The notes below the pieces were generated by a model. That model was not told the origin of the DNA. It saw nothing but the letters and a program-made list of their open reading frames with translations, and searched no databases. From Calliopum simillimum (taxonomy: Eukaryota > Arthropoda > Insecta > Diptera > Lauxaniidae), in assembly GCA_951812925.1 (NCBI GenBank), contig OX638368.1, forward strand, positions 3,906,001 through 3,970,000: DNA of 64,000 nucleotides, given 5' to 3'. This document shows, piece after piece, positions 25,352 to 37,714 of the stretch (within the stretch, counting starts at the first letter, position 1; each line of letters starts with the position of its first letter). A program made the position numbers and the translations under genes.

Positions 25352-26574
25352 TACATAGAATATTTTAACACTATAACGGCAAACAGCATATACGATTTGT
25401 ACGGGCATAACTATTTTTGAGATTTTTATATGATATATAATTATTTACATATCAAGTAAAGCAGCATAATATATAAGTTCCATAGATGAGTTTCTAAATA
25501 ACATAAATTTGTAAATAAAATAAAAAATAGATGAGCCAAAAGTAAAAATTTTTGGTGGCATAAGTATTTTGACATCACCCACTTTCAAAAACAAAATATC
25601 ATTCATGCCCAAAAATCTGTCCAAGTCTGTAAAAGTTCAAAATTTTCGTATTTAAATAGGTTTTCGATACAGTTATAAAACCTTAAACTTTTTCAAATGA
25701 TTAGCTCTGAGAAACATAGCAGAAGTAATGCTTTATCATCAAAATTTTAATTTTCGACCACAACAACTCGAATATTCTTTTAATCGATCTTAACACAATG
25801 TGCTAAGATCGAACCAGCCGTTTTCTCTACAGATAAGTAGAAGTGAAGTCATACCTAGAAAAGACATTTTTTTTACGAATACGGCAACACTTCACAAGCG
25901 AAAATTTATTTATTTTTTTCTTTCTTTAGTTCAGCACACTCCAGTAATCGAAATAAATTTGAAACTTTGAAATCACTATTTTTCCTGTTAAAAAGTGAGC
26001 AAGCAGTGTTGGTTCCAAAATTCTTATGTCACAGAGCATTTTTTACATTTGGCTTACTATGTTTTTGAATTTTTTTTTTTTGAAATTTTTGTTATTTACA
26101 GACTAAACCATTTATGGAACTTAAAGTGTTATACTATGCTGCTTTTCTGGAAATGTGAATGTACTATGTCGTAGAAGAGTGTTATTTTTTTTTTTCAAAA
26201 TATTTATGCCGACATGAATATACGAATAATCTAGTGCGGGCTGCGAAAAAAAACCGAATTTTTGACTAAAAAAAAGCAAAAACAGAGTTGAAATAAATTT
26301 TATTTTCTAAAGCAAATTTTAAAATATCTAAAAACACCCACGGTAAAGCCGTTTTGCACTCAAATGATCGTTAAAGCTTCAAATTAAAATTTTAAACTTT
26401 TTTCGCTCAAAATGTTATCTGTTTGTATGAAAGACAACTTCTTGGGAAAAAACAATTCGATCATAATTGAAAAATGGATTTTTCACCACGGAAAAGGCAT
26501 ACCTGTTCGAATACTAAAAACAGTACTGCTATTTTCAATACTTCAGGGTTGCTGTGTCATTGTACAATACTGCA

Positions 26575-26842
26575 GCGACAATTGAGGAGTGGCCGTATCA
26601 AAGGGCCTAAGCACCTAAGTAAGTTGTGTCCTAACATGAATCGGGTGACATTTTGTTAAAAATGATAATAATTGTGTTTTGTTTTTACAAAAAATTTACT
26701 CGATGGTGTGGAATTGATGACGTTATGTTACAAAAATGATACCGGTCAAATAACTGATTATTATGGTACATAAAATGTATGACATTACTTTTGCCTCGAA
26801 ATGGTACTTCGGGCCTTTGGTACGGCCACTCCTCAATTGTTA
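26575..26842. repeat. Inverted repeat, ~25-bp arms around a ~210-bp loop
   Basis: AATTGAGGAGTGGCCGTATC near 26580 is mirrored by GGTACGGCCACTCCTCAATT near 26822. The loop resembles the unplaced repeat near 15.55-15.68 kb: both carry a GATG.TGTGGAATTG.TG segment and ATTACTTTTGC. The origin is unknown. Confidence 0.5.
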
Positions 26843-28989
26843 GACGTTAGGCAGTAATGAATTATACCATTTATAATTCAAAATTTATACTTTTTTGAAC
26901 TCAAAATTAGTGGGAATTTTCGGAATCACCCATATAAAGTTACTGTTTTGTATGTATATTATTTTATGAATGAAATGGCATCACACAGTATTTTGCTGTC
27001 ATATTTTCTGCATTTACGGGTTAAAGCTTTTGTGTTTTCGTATACAAAAATCAACAAGCAAAACACAGAAATCACCCAAAAAAACCGTAACCACCATGAT
27101 TTGTACACAACGACTACACTGGCATATAAAAATATTTTCACACTCACATTAACACTAATCACTGAACACAGCGGCACTCGCAATAGATTATCATCAACGT
27201 CGTCATTATCATCAGTAACATCAACATCATCATCATTATCAACATTAGCGGTGGCAGCAGTGGCGTTAGCATCATTATCAGCAACACTAATGAATAATTA
27301 AAAAGTTTCTTCCACTTTGTTGCACATCAATTTGCCACGATTTCGCTAGAGTTTTAATCTTTTCATTTTTTGTGTTTGTTTTTTAATTTTCATTTTGTGT
27401 AGAGGGGGTTTTTTATAAAAATTTTAATCTGTGTTTGATTTTTTGATTTGCGTATTTTAAGTTGATATCGAATTTTTTGTTCATTTCATTTCTCGATATA
27501 AGGACTGTACCGAAAAGTAACTGCTGGCAGGAGATTAATCAAAATCGTTGCAAATTCAGTCAGTAATTGTGGTCATACTTATAGCAAACAAATAAAACGA
27601 TTTTGCTTATATGACCTTGCGGCCATTTGTTAAACTCAAATATTATTGTAACACCATCGAAGCTCTAACAATCTTTCTTGGATGCAAATGCCACACTTAG
27701 CATCTGAGCTGAGATCTTCGAGCTTAAAAAAATTATCAAGCTAATAATTTTACTGCATTTAACGTCACTCATACGTCAACAAAAATTAAGACTTACGATA
27801 CTGCACATTAAGCGTTATAGTGCCTATCCCTTCTATTGCCAAAATCTATAATATAAATAGACCATTTAATAGAGCATACATAATTTTGAAGCATCGGAGT
27901 AAAGTATCGCGCTTAAAATGACAACACTATCACTCTGTACGAGAATTTTTCTTCCAAATAAATATCATGATTTTTCGTTTAAATCTCACTGTGGTTATTT
28001 TTGTTACTCGGACGCTTTTTGGGGAATTAGGCAACTGCCGATGCTTAACGCAGATATTGGCTCAAATCTGACAAAATTAATTTGCCTAATGTAATGAGTT
28101 GGAAGCGCTGCGCAATATTTGATGTATTTCACACTCTGTATGTGTCTGTGTTTAATCACATAGATTGTGTATACAGATACTTGGGCACTGAATTGAATGG
28201 TGTAGGTTTTGTGCGGCAGCTGCTTAAAATTTGTGGCAGATCACAGCGCGCAGTGTTAGCAAATGGATTTGCGGCAAAATGAACTTTGTATTATTTGGTA
28301 TTTGCACTTTTTGGAGTTTGCATGAAACTTTTGTATGCGCGTGGGTTTTTTTTTTGCGTGGTTTCAATTAAATCGTGTAGGAAAATTTTTTAATAAATTT
28401 AATTTTGTACATAAAATTAAAAGTTTTTCCTTTGAAAGTTCAATCAAACAAAACAAAGATTTTGAAGAGTTTTGCTTGAAATTCTTTATCAACTACTTAG
28501 GTATTAGTTTTGCGCAGTTTTCCACCCAAACTCTCGAAGGTTTTAGAATTGTTACAAAAGTCTTCATTATGAACATATATGTAATATTTACTCATTTTTA
28601 AAAGACCGTACAGTAAGAAATTAATCCTACGTAGATTGTTTGAAATGCATTAAAATAATAAAGAACTAACACATGAATATTATTTGAACCATGAATAGAA
28701 ATGAATTTTAAACATAAATATTAACAAAAATAAATAAATTAGTGTCATACATTTTTTTATAGTAAACTTGCAATTCCCGCTGTGCATTGCTGCATTTTCT
28801 CTTGTACAGCTAGTGGGGCATTTCCATTTAAATTCAACCAAAGAATGTTAACCTTATCTATGTGCGTTAAATAGTTTCAGAGATATGACATTTTTTAAGG
28901 GCACGGCACTGCTCATTTTTCCATTGGACACTATTTATCCTGATAATCTTAATGCTTACATATACCAAAACACGAAAAAACAAAAAATT

Positions 28990-29600
28990 TATGTTTCCGA
29001 CATCCACTTCGGTTAAACAATTTTTTTTTCCTCTAAAATGTCGTGAAAAGTCATAAAACACGTAGAAAATACGAAAAAAAGAAAAAAAAAATTAATTTTT
29101 AGTTCCGTCGTTCAAGGGGGAATCTTTGAGTGAAAAAATTTTTTAAATTAAAATGTAAAGTCATAAAAGACAGTTAGAAAACACAAAAAACGAAATTAAA
29201 AAAATGTTTAAACTTTTGCTTCCGACATCATAGCGGAACCCTTAGTGAAAATTTTTTTTTTTTTCCATTAAAATGTTGTTAAGTCATGAAATGCGTACAA
29301 GACACAAAAAAACTAAAAAAAAAAAAAATTTGGTTGTGATCCAAGGGCCGCCTCTTTGAAAAAAAAAAAAAAAATGTATACTAAAATGTCCTAAAAAGTC
29401 ATATGAAAACACGAGAAAATTAGAAAAAAAAAATTTTAAGTTTTTCGTTCCGTGGTTCAAGGGGGAACACTTGGGTGAAAAATTTTATTTTCCTCTAAAA
29501 TGTCGTGAAAACTCATGAAACGCTTAGAAAAAACGAAAAAAAAAATTTTTTTTTTTTTAATTTTTGGTTCCGACATCCAAGGGAGGACCTTTCTAATGGC
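28990..29600 (+). repeat. Tandem array, ~115-bp units, poly-A/T rich
   Basis: Six units each have a TTCCG..ATCCAAGGGGGAAC segment, near 28996, 29103, 29220, 29333, 29448 and 29566. Each is followed by an AGTGAAAAATTTT T-run and CTAAAATGTCGTGAAAAGTC. A-runs of variable length separate the units. There is no coding sequence. Confidence 0.75.
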
Positions 29601-30483
29601 GCAGAAACTTGAGCCGTACCCGAAAACTTATATATATCAATTTTCTCGGTGGGAGTCTATAAGGAATATATAGACAAAATTATAATTATTAATTTTAATA
29701 ATAACATATAACATATATAATAAATAAATAATTAAATTGACAGACGAAGCAATAAATCAATATATGAGCACTTAAATATATAAACACATAAATAAATAAA
29801 TAAATAGATAAATAAATAATTAATTAAATATACAAAATTAATAAATACTATAACATAAAGAGATTATAATTTTTTTTATAATATAATGTATCTATTAATT
29901 CGATGAATACTATCTGTACCGTTAAATGAAGTGTATTATAATAGCGTCAATCCTATTAATTTAATTGTTCATTGTGATATATCAATATGTTCGATGAATA
30001 AAAGTTTCTATAAGTGATAGAGGCTAACAAAAATCTGTAAATGCGAAATTCTTTGAATAAAAAAACTAAATTTTCACTGCAAAAACAATAATTATACAAA
30101 AACCTCACTCAACAACACCATATTTTTATAAACAAGCGCACATTTTGCAAACTCATAAAGTAAATGGGCACTTATCCGTCATGATTCCAAAAATAATTGA
30201 TAGGGTATATTTAACTTTATTTCGGCAAGAAACATACATATGATGCGGTTATCGCAATTTATATTCCCCTAAGCCAAAATATTTGTTTTTATCCCAAACA
30301 ACTACAAATATTCAATATGATGGACTTGGTTGTGCTTTCCTTATTTACTTATATTGTTTCCGTTACTTTTTGTGTATATACCTATATATTTCTTTCTTTA
30401 AAAGTTAATCCAAATAACATTAAACAGCAATCAAAAAGATTTTTTTAAAAAAAAAACTATCCACTTCTTCTTCTGCATTACAG

Positions 30484-30606
30484 AGAGCAAAACATGCTCC
30501 CCCGATGAGTATAGCTGCAAGTCTGGCGAGGGTGAATGTATTCCATTAGCCTGGATGTGCGATCAAAGCAAAGATTGTAGCGATGGTTCCGATGAGGCTT
30601 CCTGTA
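30484..30606 (+). CDS. LpR: LpR exon: LDL-receptor class A repeat 3
   Basis: The acceptor TTCTGCATTACAG ends at 30483 and the donor GTAAGC starts at 30607; length is 123 nt, phase 1-1. It encodes [20 protein letters not shown], then [18 protein letters not shown], one LA repeat with six cysteines and an intact calcium cage. It stands alone between introns of 30.0 and 4.5 kb. It joins exon 392-508 in frame, which supports the assignment across the long intron. Confidence 0.94.
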
Positions 30607-31396
30607 GTAAGCAAAAACCACTTTGAATGAACGTTCTGCAACGAAAGGGCAAACGGATTTCAAATTTTTTTACGCACACACACATTTCTTTATACGTTTA
30701 TACACTGCACCCCCTTATATTTTGTAACCCCTCAACTTTTAGTTAGTTGTTGTGGAATATTTTTATCGTGTTCTGCTGTTTACACCTGGTTTTTGGTTTT
30801 TTTTTGTTGCAACAACTACAAATATATAGTTTTCTATGTGTATATATGGTATTCTTATGTTAACTGGCGTCTTTCTTTACTTGTGCTCTTTATATTTTCT
30901 TTATGTCTGCCTTTAAGTCTGCGCTTCTTTTTTTTTTTTTGTAGTGTTGGTTATGGGTTTTGAAAACAAGCGCATAAGCTGTATACACACACGTTTACTT
31001 AGTTGACACAATTTTGTAAAAATTTTCGTATTCACAGACGCACACAATTTACTAAACACAAGATAATACCCGTAAACACATAAACACTTTGGCACACATG
31101 TGTGCCATGGTCGTTGCCTTCTTTTTGTTTATTAAGTCTCCGTTGTTGGTTTCTTTGTAGTTTTGCTTTTGGTGTTGGGTTTTCTTTCCACTGTTCTTGT
31201 TTGTTCTTATCATTTATAATTTTTTTTTTAAGAAAAGAATTCTCAGTGTTCCAGTTCTAGAAATTCTGGCAACAGCGGACAAAATATTTACCAAAAGCGC
31301 TTAAAAGTATGCAATACAAAATGAAAATGAAATTACTACATTTTTACACAAAACGTTTATAGTTTCTATTGCATACTTGCAGGCGTTTTTAGCATA

Positions 31397-32125
31397 CGTG
31401 GGCTGCTATATATATTTCTGGCCTAGACAACACTAATGTCAATAGCTAAAATCTGGCAACCATGATAAAGTTTGACATTTTTTAGCATAAACGTACTCAC
31501 AACGCTTTGATGTATAAGTGCTATTTGTTCTGTTTACGGTGAGTTAAGAAACTTAATTTTTCCATTGACAATTTGAGCGATTGATAAATTATGGCGTTTT
31601 CAACGAGAACAAACGTTTTTTACAACTAAGTGTTCATGCAAAATCAAATGTATTGGAATGGAACGAATGCCTAAAGATGCCTCTATCTCACGGTATGTCA
31701 CATGACGATCTTGCATTATCAGTTCACGCACGGCATCAATGTTCTCTGGCACAGCGGCCGTTTTTGGACAATCTTCACGGAATTCGTCTTTGAGCGAGCG
31801 TCGGCCACGATTGAATTCATTAAACTCGTTTTTCCCAGTGCTATAGATTGGCGCTTCATTGCCATACAAAGATTTATGTTCATCCATGCACTCTTGTCGT
31901 GATAATCCACGTCGATAATTGTGAAAAATGATCGCACGAAAATGTTCACGAGTTAATTCCATTTTTTCGCCAAATTGATTTTTTCAAGTCACCGTAAACA
32001 ACACAAATGATGGTCGTACGTCAAAACGTTCTGAGTACGTTTATGCTAAAAAATGTCAAACTTTATTATTGTGTTGCCAAATTTTAGCTTTTGACATATT
32101 GACATTAGTGTTGCCTAGATGCAAA
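31397..32125 (-). mobile_element. Mariner-family element, internally deleted, copy 1
   Basis: The left end, after TA at 31395-31396, reads CGTGGGCTGCTATATATATT, identical or nearly so to the inverted right end of the copy at 42692-43343. Long imperfect inverted repeats of roughly 150 bp contain TGTCAAACTTTATTAT and GTACGTTTATGC on both sides. The outermost ~30 bases on the right are lost after TTGCCTAG near 32120. The element lies opposite to the second copy and keeps only an N-terminal transposase piece. Confidence 0.8.
31600..31962 (-). pseudogene. Mariner transposase N-terminal fragment
   Basis: The minus-strand frame of 120 codons begins MELTREHFRAIIFHNYRRGL. It continues with FNRGRRSLKDEFREDCPKTA, PENIDAVRELIMQDRHVTYR and EIEASLGI, the paired helix-turn-helix DNA-binding region of mariner transposases. 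It ends soon after VKNVCSR. The catalytic DD34D half is missing and terminal-repeat sequence follows directly. It cannot transpose and would at best encode a DNA-binding peptide. Confidence 0.85.
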
Positions 32126-32429
32126 AGGTAAAATATAATATAAATATTGCATATTTTTTTTTTTTATTAAGTACTTTTAGTCATCTGTTTTTTAAAAATA
32201 GCCAAAAATATTTACTAATTTTTTTTTTACATTTCAATGTAAATAAACGACTCAACGCTGTAGTCGTATTTTCACGCGGCCATTAATTTAACTTAACATT
32301 TTTATTAAATAGTCGGATATGCAAAAAAATACAAAAATTAATACTCTGTAGATTGCTTAAAAAAATCGTTTCTCTTTTCTATACAAAACCTATGTAATCA
32401 AACAAAACTAGTAAGGGTGTAAATTTTGG

Positions 32430-33053
32430 CCTGGCCAAAAAATAAATACCCTACACTGCAGTATTTTGAAAAGTTTGCTTATATGGGAGGTGCCACGCCC
32501 TCTTGTCCGAGTACACCCAGTTTTTGTTCAGAGCTTGCATTTATAGTTTTTAGTGTCAGAGTGAAATTTAGTTGGATTATCTCAAAAAACTCTTTCAGTA
32601 TAGCATTTTGAATCTTTTGCTTATATGGGAGGTGCCACGCCCCCTTGTCTGATTTCACCCAATTTTTGCTGAGAGCTTTCATTTATAATTCTTAGCGTCT
32701 GAGTCAAATTTGGTTCGAATATCTCAAAAAACGCTTTCAGTATAGCGTTTTTCAGCATTTGCTTCTATGGGAGGTGCCACGCCCTCTTGTCCGAATTCAC
32801 TCAGTTTTTTCTCAGAGCTTGCGCTTACAATTTTTAGTATTTATGCGTATTTTGGTTGCATTGTCGTAAAAAATACTCCTTAAATTGCATTTTGAATATA
32901 TTTTTTGTATGGGCGGTAGGCGTGTCCGTTGACCGATTTCGCTCATTTTCAATCCCCCGAGCTAACTTTGGTGACGGAGGCAGTGTACCAAATTTCATTG
33001 AATTATCTTGCTCAGTTTTCCCAAAAAGTGTATTTCAACACACAGCCAGCCAC

Positions 33054-33112
<59 letters not shown>

Positions 33113-33265
33113 CCCAGCCAGCCAGCCAGACAGACGGACATGGCTATATCGACTCAGGAGGTGACGCTGATCAAGAATATATATAATTTTCTATACCTGC
33201 CACGCCTCCTTCTCTGCGTTACAAACGGAAGGACAAAGTGAATATACCCTGGGTGTAGGGTATAA
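32430..33265 (+). mobile_element. DINE-1/mini-me-like (Helentron) repeat with (CCAG)n
   Basis: Four 142-bp units start at ATGGGAGGTGCCACGCCC or a variant (32483, 32625, 32767, 32909). A (CCAG)n run with an AGACAGACGGAC end follows. Next come ACATGGCTATATCGACTC, TGATCAAGAATATATATAAT, GCCACGCCTCCTTCT and a final GTAGGGTATAAAAA. The block after the microsatellite resembles the conserved core of Drosophila mini-me/DINE-1 elements, which also carry a GTCY-type proto-microsatellite. The family name is from memory of that core. Confidence 0.6.
33042..33137 (+). repeat. (CCAG)n microsatellite
   Basis: About 20 tetranucleotide units, with two CACC interruptions, end in AGACAGACGGAC. Frames through it give meaningless SQPA repeats. 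Confidence 0.9.
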
Positions 33266-33899
33266 AAATCGCAGGTCATAGCTACTTTTAAATATGGTCC
33301 AATTCGGCTCAAATTTGGGAGAAATGTTATTTGCACAAATTTTTATTTTGGCAAAATGAATAAAGAAGGCATGCTTAGGAGGTGGAAAATATAATTAAAA
33401 AATTTGCCATACCACTCCGAGTAACTCTAATGTAAAGTTTTAACTACTCCTTCCATAACATTAAAGTTTATCTTAATGCTGTTTCTCACATAAAAATGTG
33501 CTTAAAATTCAGTTAATGATAGCTCAGCTCCGATATGCGCTACACAACACTCGTCTTCATTACTTTGATATCCAATGGATGCTTTCTGCGAAATATAATT
33601 TTCATTAATGGCCCCTTAAAATTTTTCTCAACAGCCGCTTTATTTACACTTCAGCTGAGATACTTAAATATTTACTGCAATTAATATTCTTGCGTTAGTA
33701 TTCTGGCGTTATATTTTTGTGAAAGCCATCAAAATGATAATGTCCCCCATTTTGTTTATTATTTAACAATTAAGTTTTCGCTTTCAACTCCTTATAAGCG
33801 TGGCAAATATTTATTGAGATTTCAATGAATTAATTTGTTAATTTGAACAAATCCATTTCTAAACAAAATGTATAAAGTGTTTAGTGGAAATTCACACAG

Positions 33900-34300
33900 C
33901 TCAATGCACACAGCGCTTCAAGATACTTGAGCGTTCTGCCAGCCACCCGCTCCCACTACATTTAAACAGCTGGTGGTGCAGTTGCTACTCCTCCTCCTGC
34001 TGCTGCTGCTGCTGCTGCTGCTGATAGTAAATTAAAAGTAAACACGACATTTTCAATTCAATTGAAATTTAATCCTTTTTTCCGCCGCACATCAGGAAGT
34101 GGCGGATAAACAAGTTAATTCCATCCGCACATAAATTGGTGCCAACAGAATCACGCAGCAGCAGCATCATCAGCTCAATGAGTGCTAAGGGGGTTTTTCG
34201 CAAGTCCCTTTCCTGCAGCAGTTAACTGTTAATTTCCGTTTGAAATGTTGCTGCTGCGTGACGCAGCGATTGTATGGGAGGCACCAAGCAACATGCAAGA
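33900..34300 (+). other. GC-richer intronic stretch with CTG/CAGCAG runs
   Basis: It contrasts with the AT-rich surroundings and includes (CTG)n at 33998-34023, CAGCAGCAGCATCATCAGC and GCTGCTGCGTGACGCAGC. No ORF, splice pair or domain is seen. It could be a regulatory island of the gene or only low-complexity sequence. Confidence 0.35.
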
Positions 34301-35066
34301 AAAATAGAAAATAAATTAAATTAAATATGAGAACGTACATGAGATGAAAGCCTGACTTCAGCATAATCCTTGAACTCTATATGCTGAAAATTAAATCCAA
34401 ACATGGCATGATAACGCATTTATTTTTAGATGATATTTTTACTTAATTACGCTTCAATTGCTTATTTGTAGAACAGCTAATTATGATTTTGATTACTATG
34501 GCAACGCAATGGATTTTCTTATCAGCAGCAGCTACTGTGTGATACTTGGTACGCAGTGCGTTGGAATGACGACGTATTGAACGAAAAGAAATTCAAGCCA
34601 CAAGTTCATTTAAGATAAGAAGCTACGCCAAGAATGCGTAGTTGTCGGGGAATGTGAATTTTTCACATTATACTAATGCATATTTCTCGTTTTTTTTTTT
34701 TTTTCATAACGTTGTCAGCTTAAAATATCTGCGTTCCGATGCAAATAATGACAAATAAATTTTGACCATAATATTAACATTTTTATGCTTTTCAATAATA
34801 TTTAGTTTTAATAACTGGCCGCTTATAGCTAAACCTAAACTACTAAGTTATAGTTACTAATTATCTAGTTATAAGTTGTTTTTCAAGTTTATATGTATTA
34901 TATATTTAGCTTATATTAAGTTGCATGTAACTCATTTTTGTAACATTTGTGCGCGTTATACATCATTAGCTTTTTGTTGCTTAGAACAAAATCCTCCCTT
35001 TAGTATTTTGAAAGCCTCGATTTACTCAAATACTAATATATATATATTACCTCCAAATTGCTGCAG

Positions 35067-35293
35067 ATGAAACTTGCCGCACTGATGAGTTCACTTGCGG
35101 CAATGGACGCTGCATACAAAAGCGTTGGGTCTGCGATCACGACGATGACTGTGGCGATGGCAGTGATGAAAAGGCATGTCCAAAAATCGCTTGCAATGCA
35201 CGTACTGATTTCACTTGTGCCAATGGTGCATGTATTACCAAAAAATGGGTTTGCGATGGCGATCCAGATTGTCCTGATGGCAGTGATGAGTTG
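35067..35293 (+). CDS. LpR: LpR exon: LDL-receptor class A repeats 4 and most of 5
   Basis: The acceptor AATTGCTGCAG ends at 35066 and the donor GTGAGT starts at 35294; length is 227 nt, entering in phase 1 and leaving in phase 0. It encodes [15 protein letters not shown] and [18 protein letters not shown], a complete LA module. [20 protein letters not shown] and [16 protein letters not shown] follow. The sixth Cys of repeat 5 comes from the next exon (LTSC), so the intron cuts that module. Both calcium cages are intact. It is the only exon here with two LA repeats fused without a linker. Confidence 0.95.
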
Positions 35294-35734
35294 GTGAGTA
35301 AAATGAAAAAAAAAATTTAATTTTGTTTTGATTTTTTAAATTCAAATGAAAGTGAAATTTTTCTATTCGTAAGTTTTTCATGGCTTTTAATAAATTTTTC
35401 CATCTGCCACTTTCTCGATAATTCTCGCAACGCCAACGGAATCTCGCACATCAACATAATGTAAGAGAATTTTCTCGAGGATTCTAGTGGCTTCACTAAC
35501 CACTAAACTATGATGTTTATAAACTTCGTCGAAATTTAAATCACAATACATCTGTGGCAGGAAGGAAAAACTGCTTAAGTCGACTTAAGCAGAAATAGGT
35601 CTGAGCTCAATTTCATGTTGGCAAAGATAGTAGTTTCAGTACGTAGAAAAATAATTCAAATGGGTTTCGATGAAACTATTGTAAATAGGATAAGTAGAAC
35701 ATTAAACAGTTTTAGAAAATATGCATTAATTTAG

Positions 35735-36330
35735 TTCAGTTTCTTTTTTCTAATGCCTGAAAATTTATCCTTGAAAATAAGGACTTTTTGTACCAAGAAC
35801 CCAATATGACCACTTGGTCAGCTGTTCATGAGTACTCATAGATAAATGGATTGCAATGAAACCAAATGATATTTATAGAAACAGAAAACAGTGTTTGAAA
35901 CTCAATATCAATTTAGTGTAGTTTCTTCTTCTTAATGCTATGATTTTATCCCAATATGGTCACTTGGTCACTTGGCCGTGGACCACTGGAACATGAATAG
36001 ATCCAAATAAAACCCAATGGAATCTATAGAACATAAGACAGTGTTTGAAGAAATATATCGATTTAGTATAGTTTCTTTTTCCTAATGCAAGAATTTTATA
36101 CATGAAAATAAAGACTTTTTGTACTAAGAACCCAATATGATTATTTGGTCACCTGGCAAGGGGTCACTATAACATGAATAAAGACCAATGAAGCCAAATG
36201 GAATCCATAGAACATAAAATAGTGTTTGGAACAATATATCGGTTTAGAGTTGTTTTTTCTTCCTAAAACTAGAATTTTATCTTTCAAAATAATGACCTTT
36301 TATACTAATGACCCAATGAGGTCACTTTCT
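35735..36330 (+). repeat. Tandem array, ~160-180-bp units
   Basis: Four units begin GTTTCTTTTTTCTAATGC or a variant near 35739, 35920, 36078 and 36253. Each runs through GAATTTTATCC, AAGAACCCAATATGA, CACTTGGTCA, AACATGAATA, ACCAATGAA and ACAGTGTTTG. Units are diverged by points and small deletions. No coding frame persists. Confidence 0.75.
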
Positions 36331-37271
36331 CCGTTCGTTCTTCAATGTTTTGATATATCCTGAAGCGATTAATAATTTAATCTGATTTAATTAATACTGT
36401 CTGATATAAATAATTGTTTGGCTGTCCACCTAGCTTAAATTTGTCTGCTAACTCAATTCTTTCCTCCTCTAAATAAAATTAAATTCCATTTGTAAATTCA
36501 TTCACATTGTATTTTTGAAAACAATTTTGAGCAAAAAAGAACAACATAACCCTTACCCAGAATTTGTGCCACAATCCGACATGATTTGACCATAGCAAAA
36601 GCCAAAGCTACAAGCGTAATTTGCCCAAATGCAGTGAGAAGCATTTTTGCAATTTTTCAAACGAATAAAACAAATTTCTTTCATTGAACATTGCAAATAA
36701 CAGAGTAGTAGCATTTTGTTGCAATGGCAACACTACTCCGAATAACATCACCGCTGTTGCTGCTACACTGTGCTTATGGCGTCACCTCTAAATTAAAATG
36801 CTTTCAACGCGCGTTGTTACAACATTTTGTGCTTTCATTGCATTTTAAGGCATATTTTCGTTTTTGTTGTTGTCGTTGTAGTTGTTGTGGCATTTGACAT
36901 TCATTTTAAGTTGAGCAACGTTAGCGGCGCTGATGGTGGCGTCGGCGGCTTTGGCTTGCAACAAGCATTGTTTTATATTTCCACTACTCTAATTGAAATT
37001 CACCACAAAAAGAACAACGATAACAACAACTCTGTACAACATCAACAGAAATGCAAAACATTTTGTTTATTTTCACATTTGCATCACTTTCATGTGGCAA
37101 CATTATCATCAACAGCAACAACAACAACAACTACATACAAATGTTGCCGCACTTTTAGCAGGCGCTTTTAATTTCATCACAATGTGTGCAGGGATTTGCA
37201 TTCACAATGGACAGACATCTACGCATATTTTGCGAAAAGAGTGTGTAATGGAATTTAAATGCAACTCTGTA

Positions 37272-37714
37272 CAGATAATTTAATTAAAATGTTTCTTCAA
37301 TTTATTCTTTTTTCACATTGGGAGAATTAATGCTTGACCGCTAATTCATTTTAAATAGGCCCTATTTGCTATAGAGAAGATTTTTCATTTAAAAAGTTAC
37401 TCATACGTTTCAGCGACTTTTTTTTTTTTTGATTTTTTTTTTTTGCTGTTGGCTCTTTTCTGCTTTGCGGCCACTCTTCAAATTTAATATAATTGTTCTT
37501 TATATAAAGCTTAACAGTGTAAGAACATCGCTGTAGTCTACAATTGCATCGATTTGCATGCCAACTTTTTTGAATATTTTGTTATCTGATAAATTGGAGC
37601 CATTTCCGACAACTATCTTTTAACCTTTTATCCTAACTTTACCTTACCTTCAATTTGGCATCAAAAACTTAGAGGATTCAGCCAGATTCTCTGCCCTTTT
37701 TAACATAACTAATA
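37272..37714 (+). repeat. Direct repeat flanking fold-back, left copy
   Basis: From CAGATAATTTAATTAAAATG at 37272 it is collinear with 38730 onward. Shared segments include TTAATGCTT, AAGTTACTCATACGT, CGGCCACT and CCTTTTTAACATAACTA. It ends exactly where the fold-back element begins. The offset between copies is 1,458 bp. Confidence 0.7.

Larger units (their letters stand above)
509..30483 (+). other. Intron 2 (29,975 bp), repeat-filled
   Basis: The intron separates LA repeats 2 and 3. I found no further LA exon in it after looking for the CxDGSDE-coding pattern. Its repeats are listed separately. Stretches where I see only AT-rich unique-looking sequence are about 1.3-2.3, 2.75-4.35, 5.05-6.95, 9.45-11.45, 13.4-15.5, 20.4-21.5, 21.7-24.05, 25.4-26.5, 26.9-28.9 and 29.65-30.45 kb. 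Short TTG, CA and AAAT microsatellites are scattered there. In Drosophila, LpR genes use internal promoters to make shorter isoforms. A promoter in this intron is possible, but none is identified. Confidence 0.85.
30607..35066 (+). other. Intron 3 (4,460 bp)
   Basis: It contains a mariner derivative (31397-32125), a Helentron-like repeat with a (CCAG)n microsatellite (32430-33265) and a GC-richer stretch with a CTG run near 33.9-34.3 kb. The remaining parts (30.6-31.4, 33.3-33.9, 34.3-35.05 kb) are AT-rich, and I recognise nothing in them. Confidence 0.85.

Noticed and set aside
27170..27300. Ser/Thr/Ala-rich frame in the TCATCA-rich stretch
   Set aside because: Trinucleotide-type low-complexity DNA with no conserved protein feature.
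32856..33241. Plus-strand frames with SQPASQPA repeats
   Set aside because: They come from the (CCAG)n microsatellite within a transposon relic.
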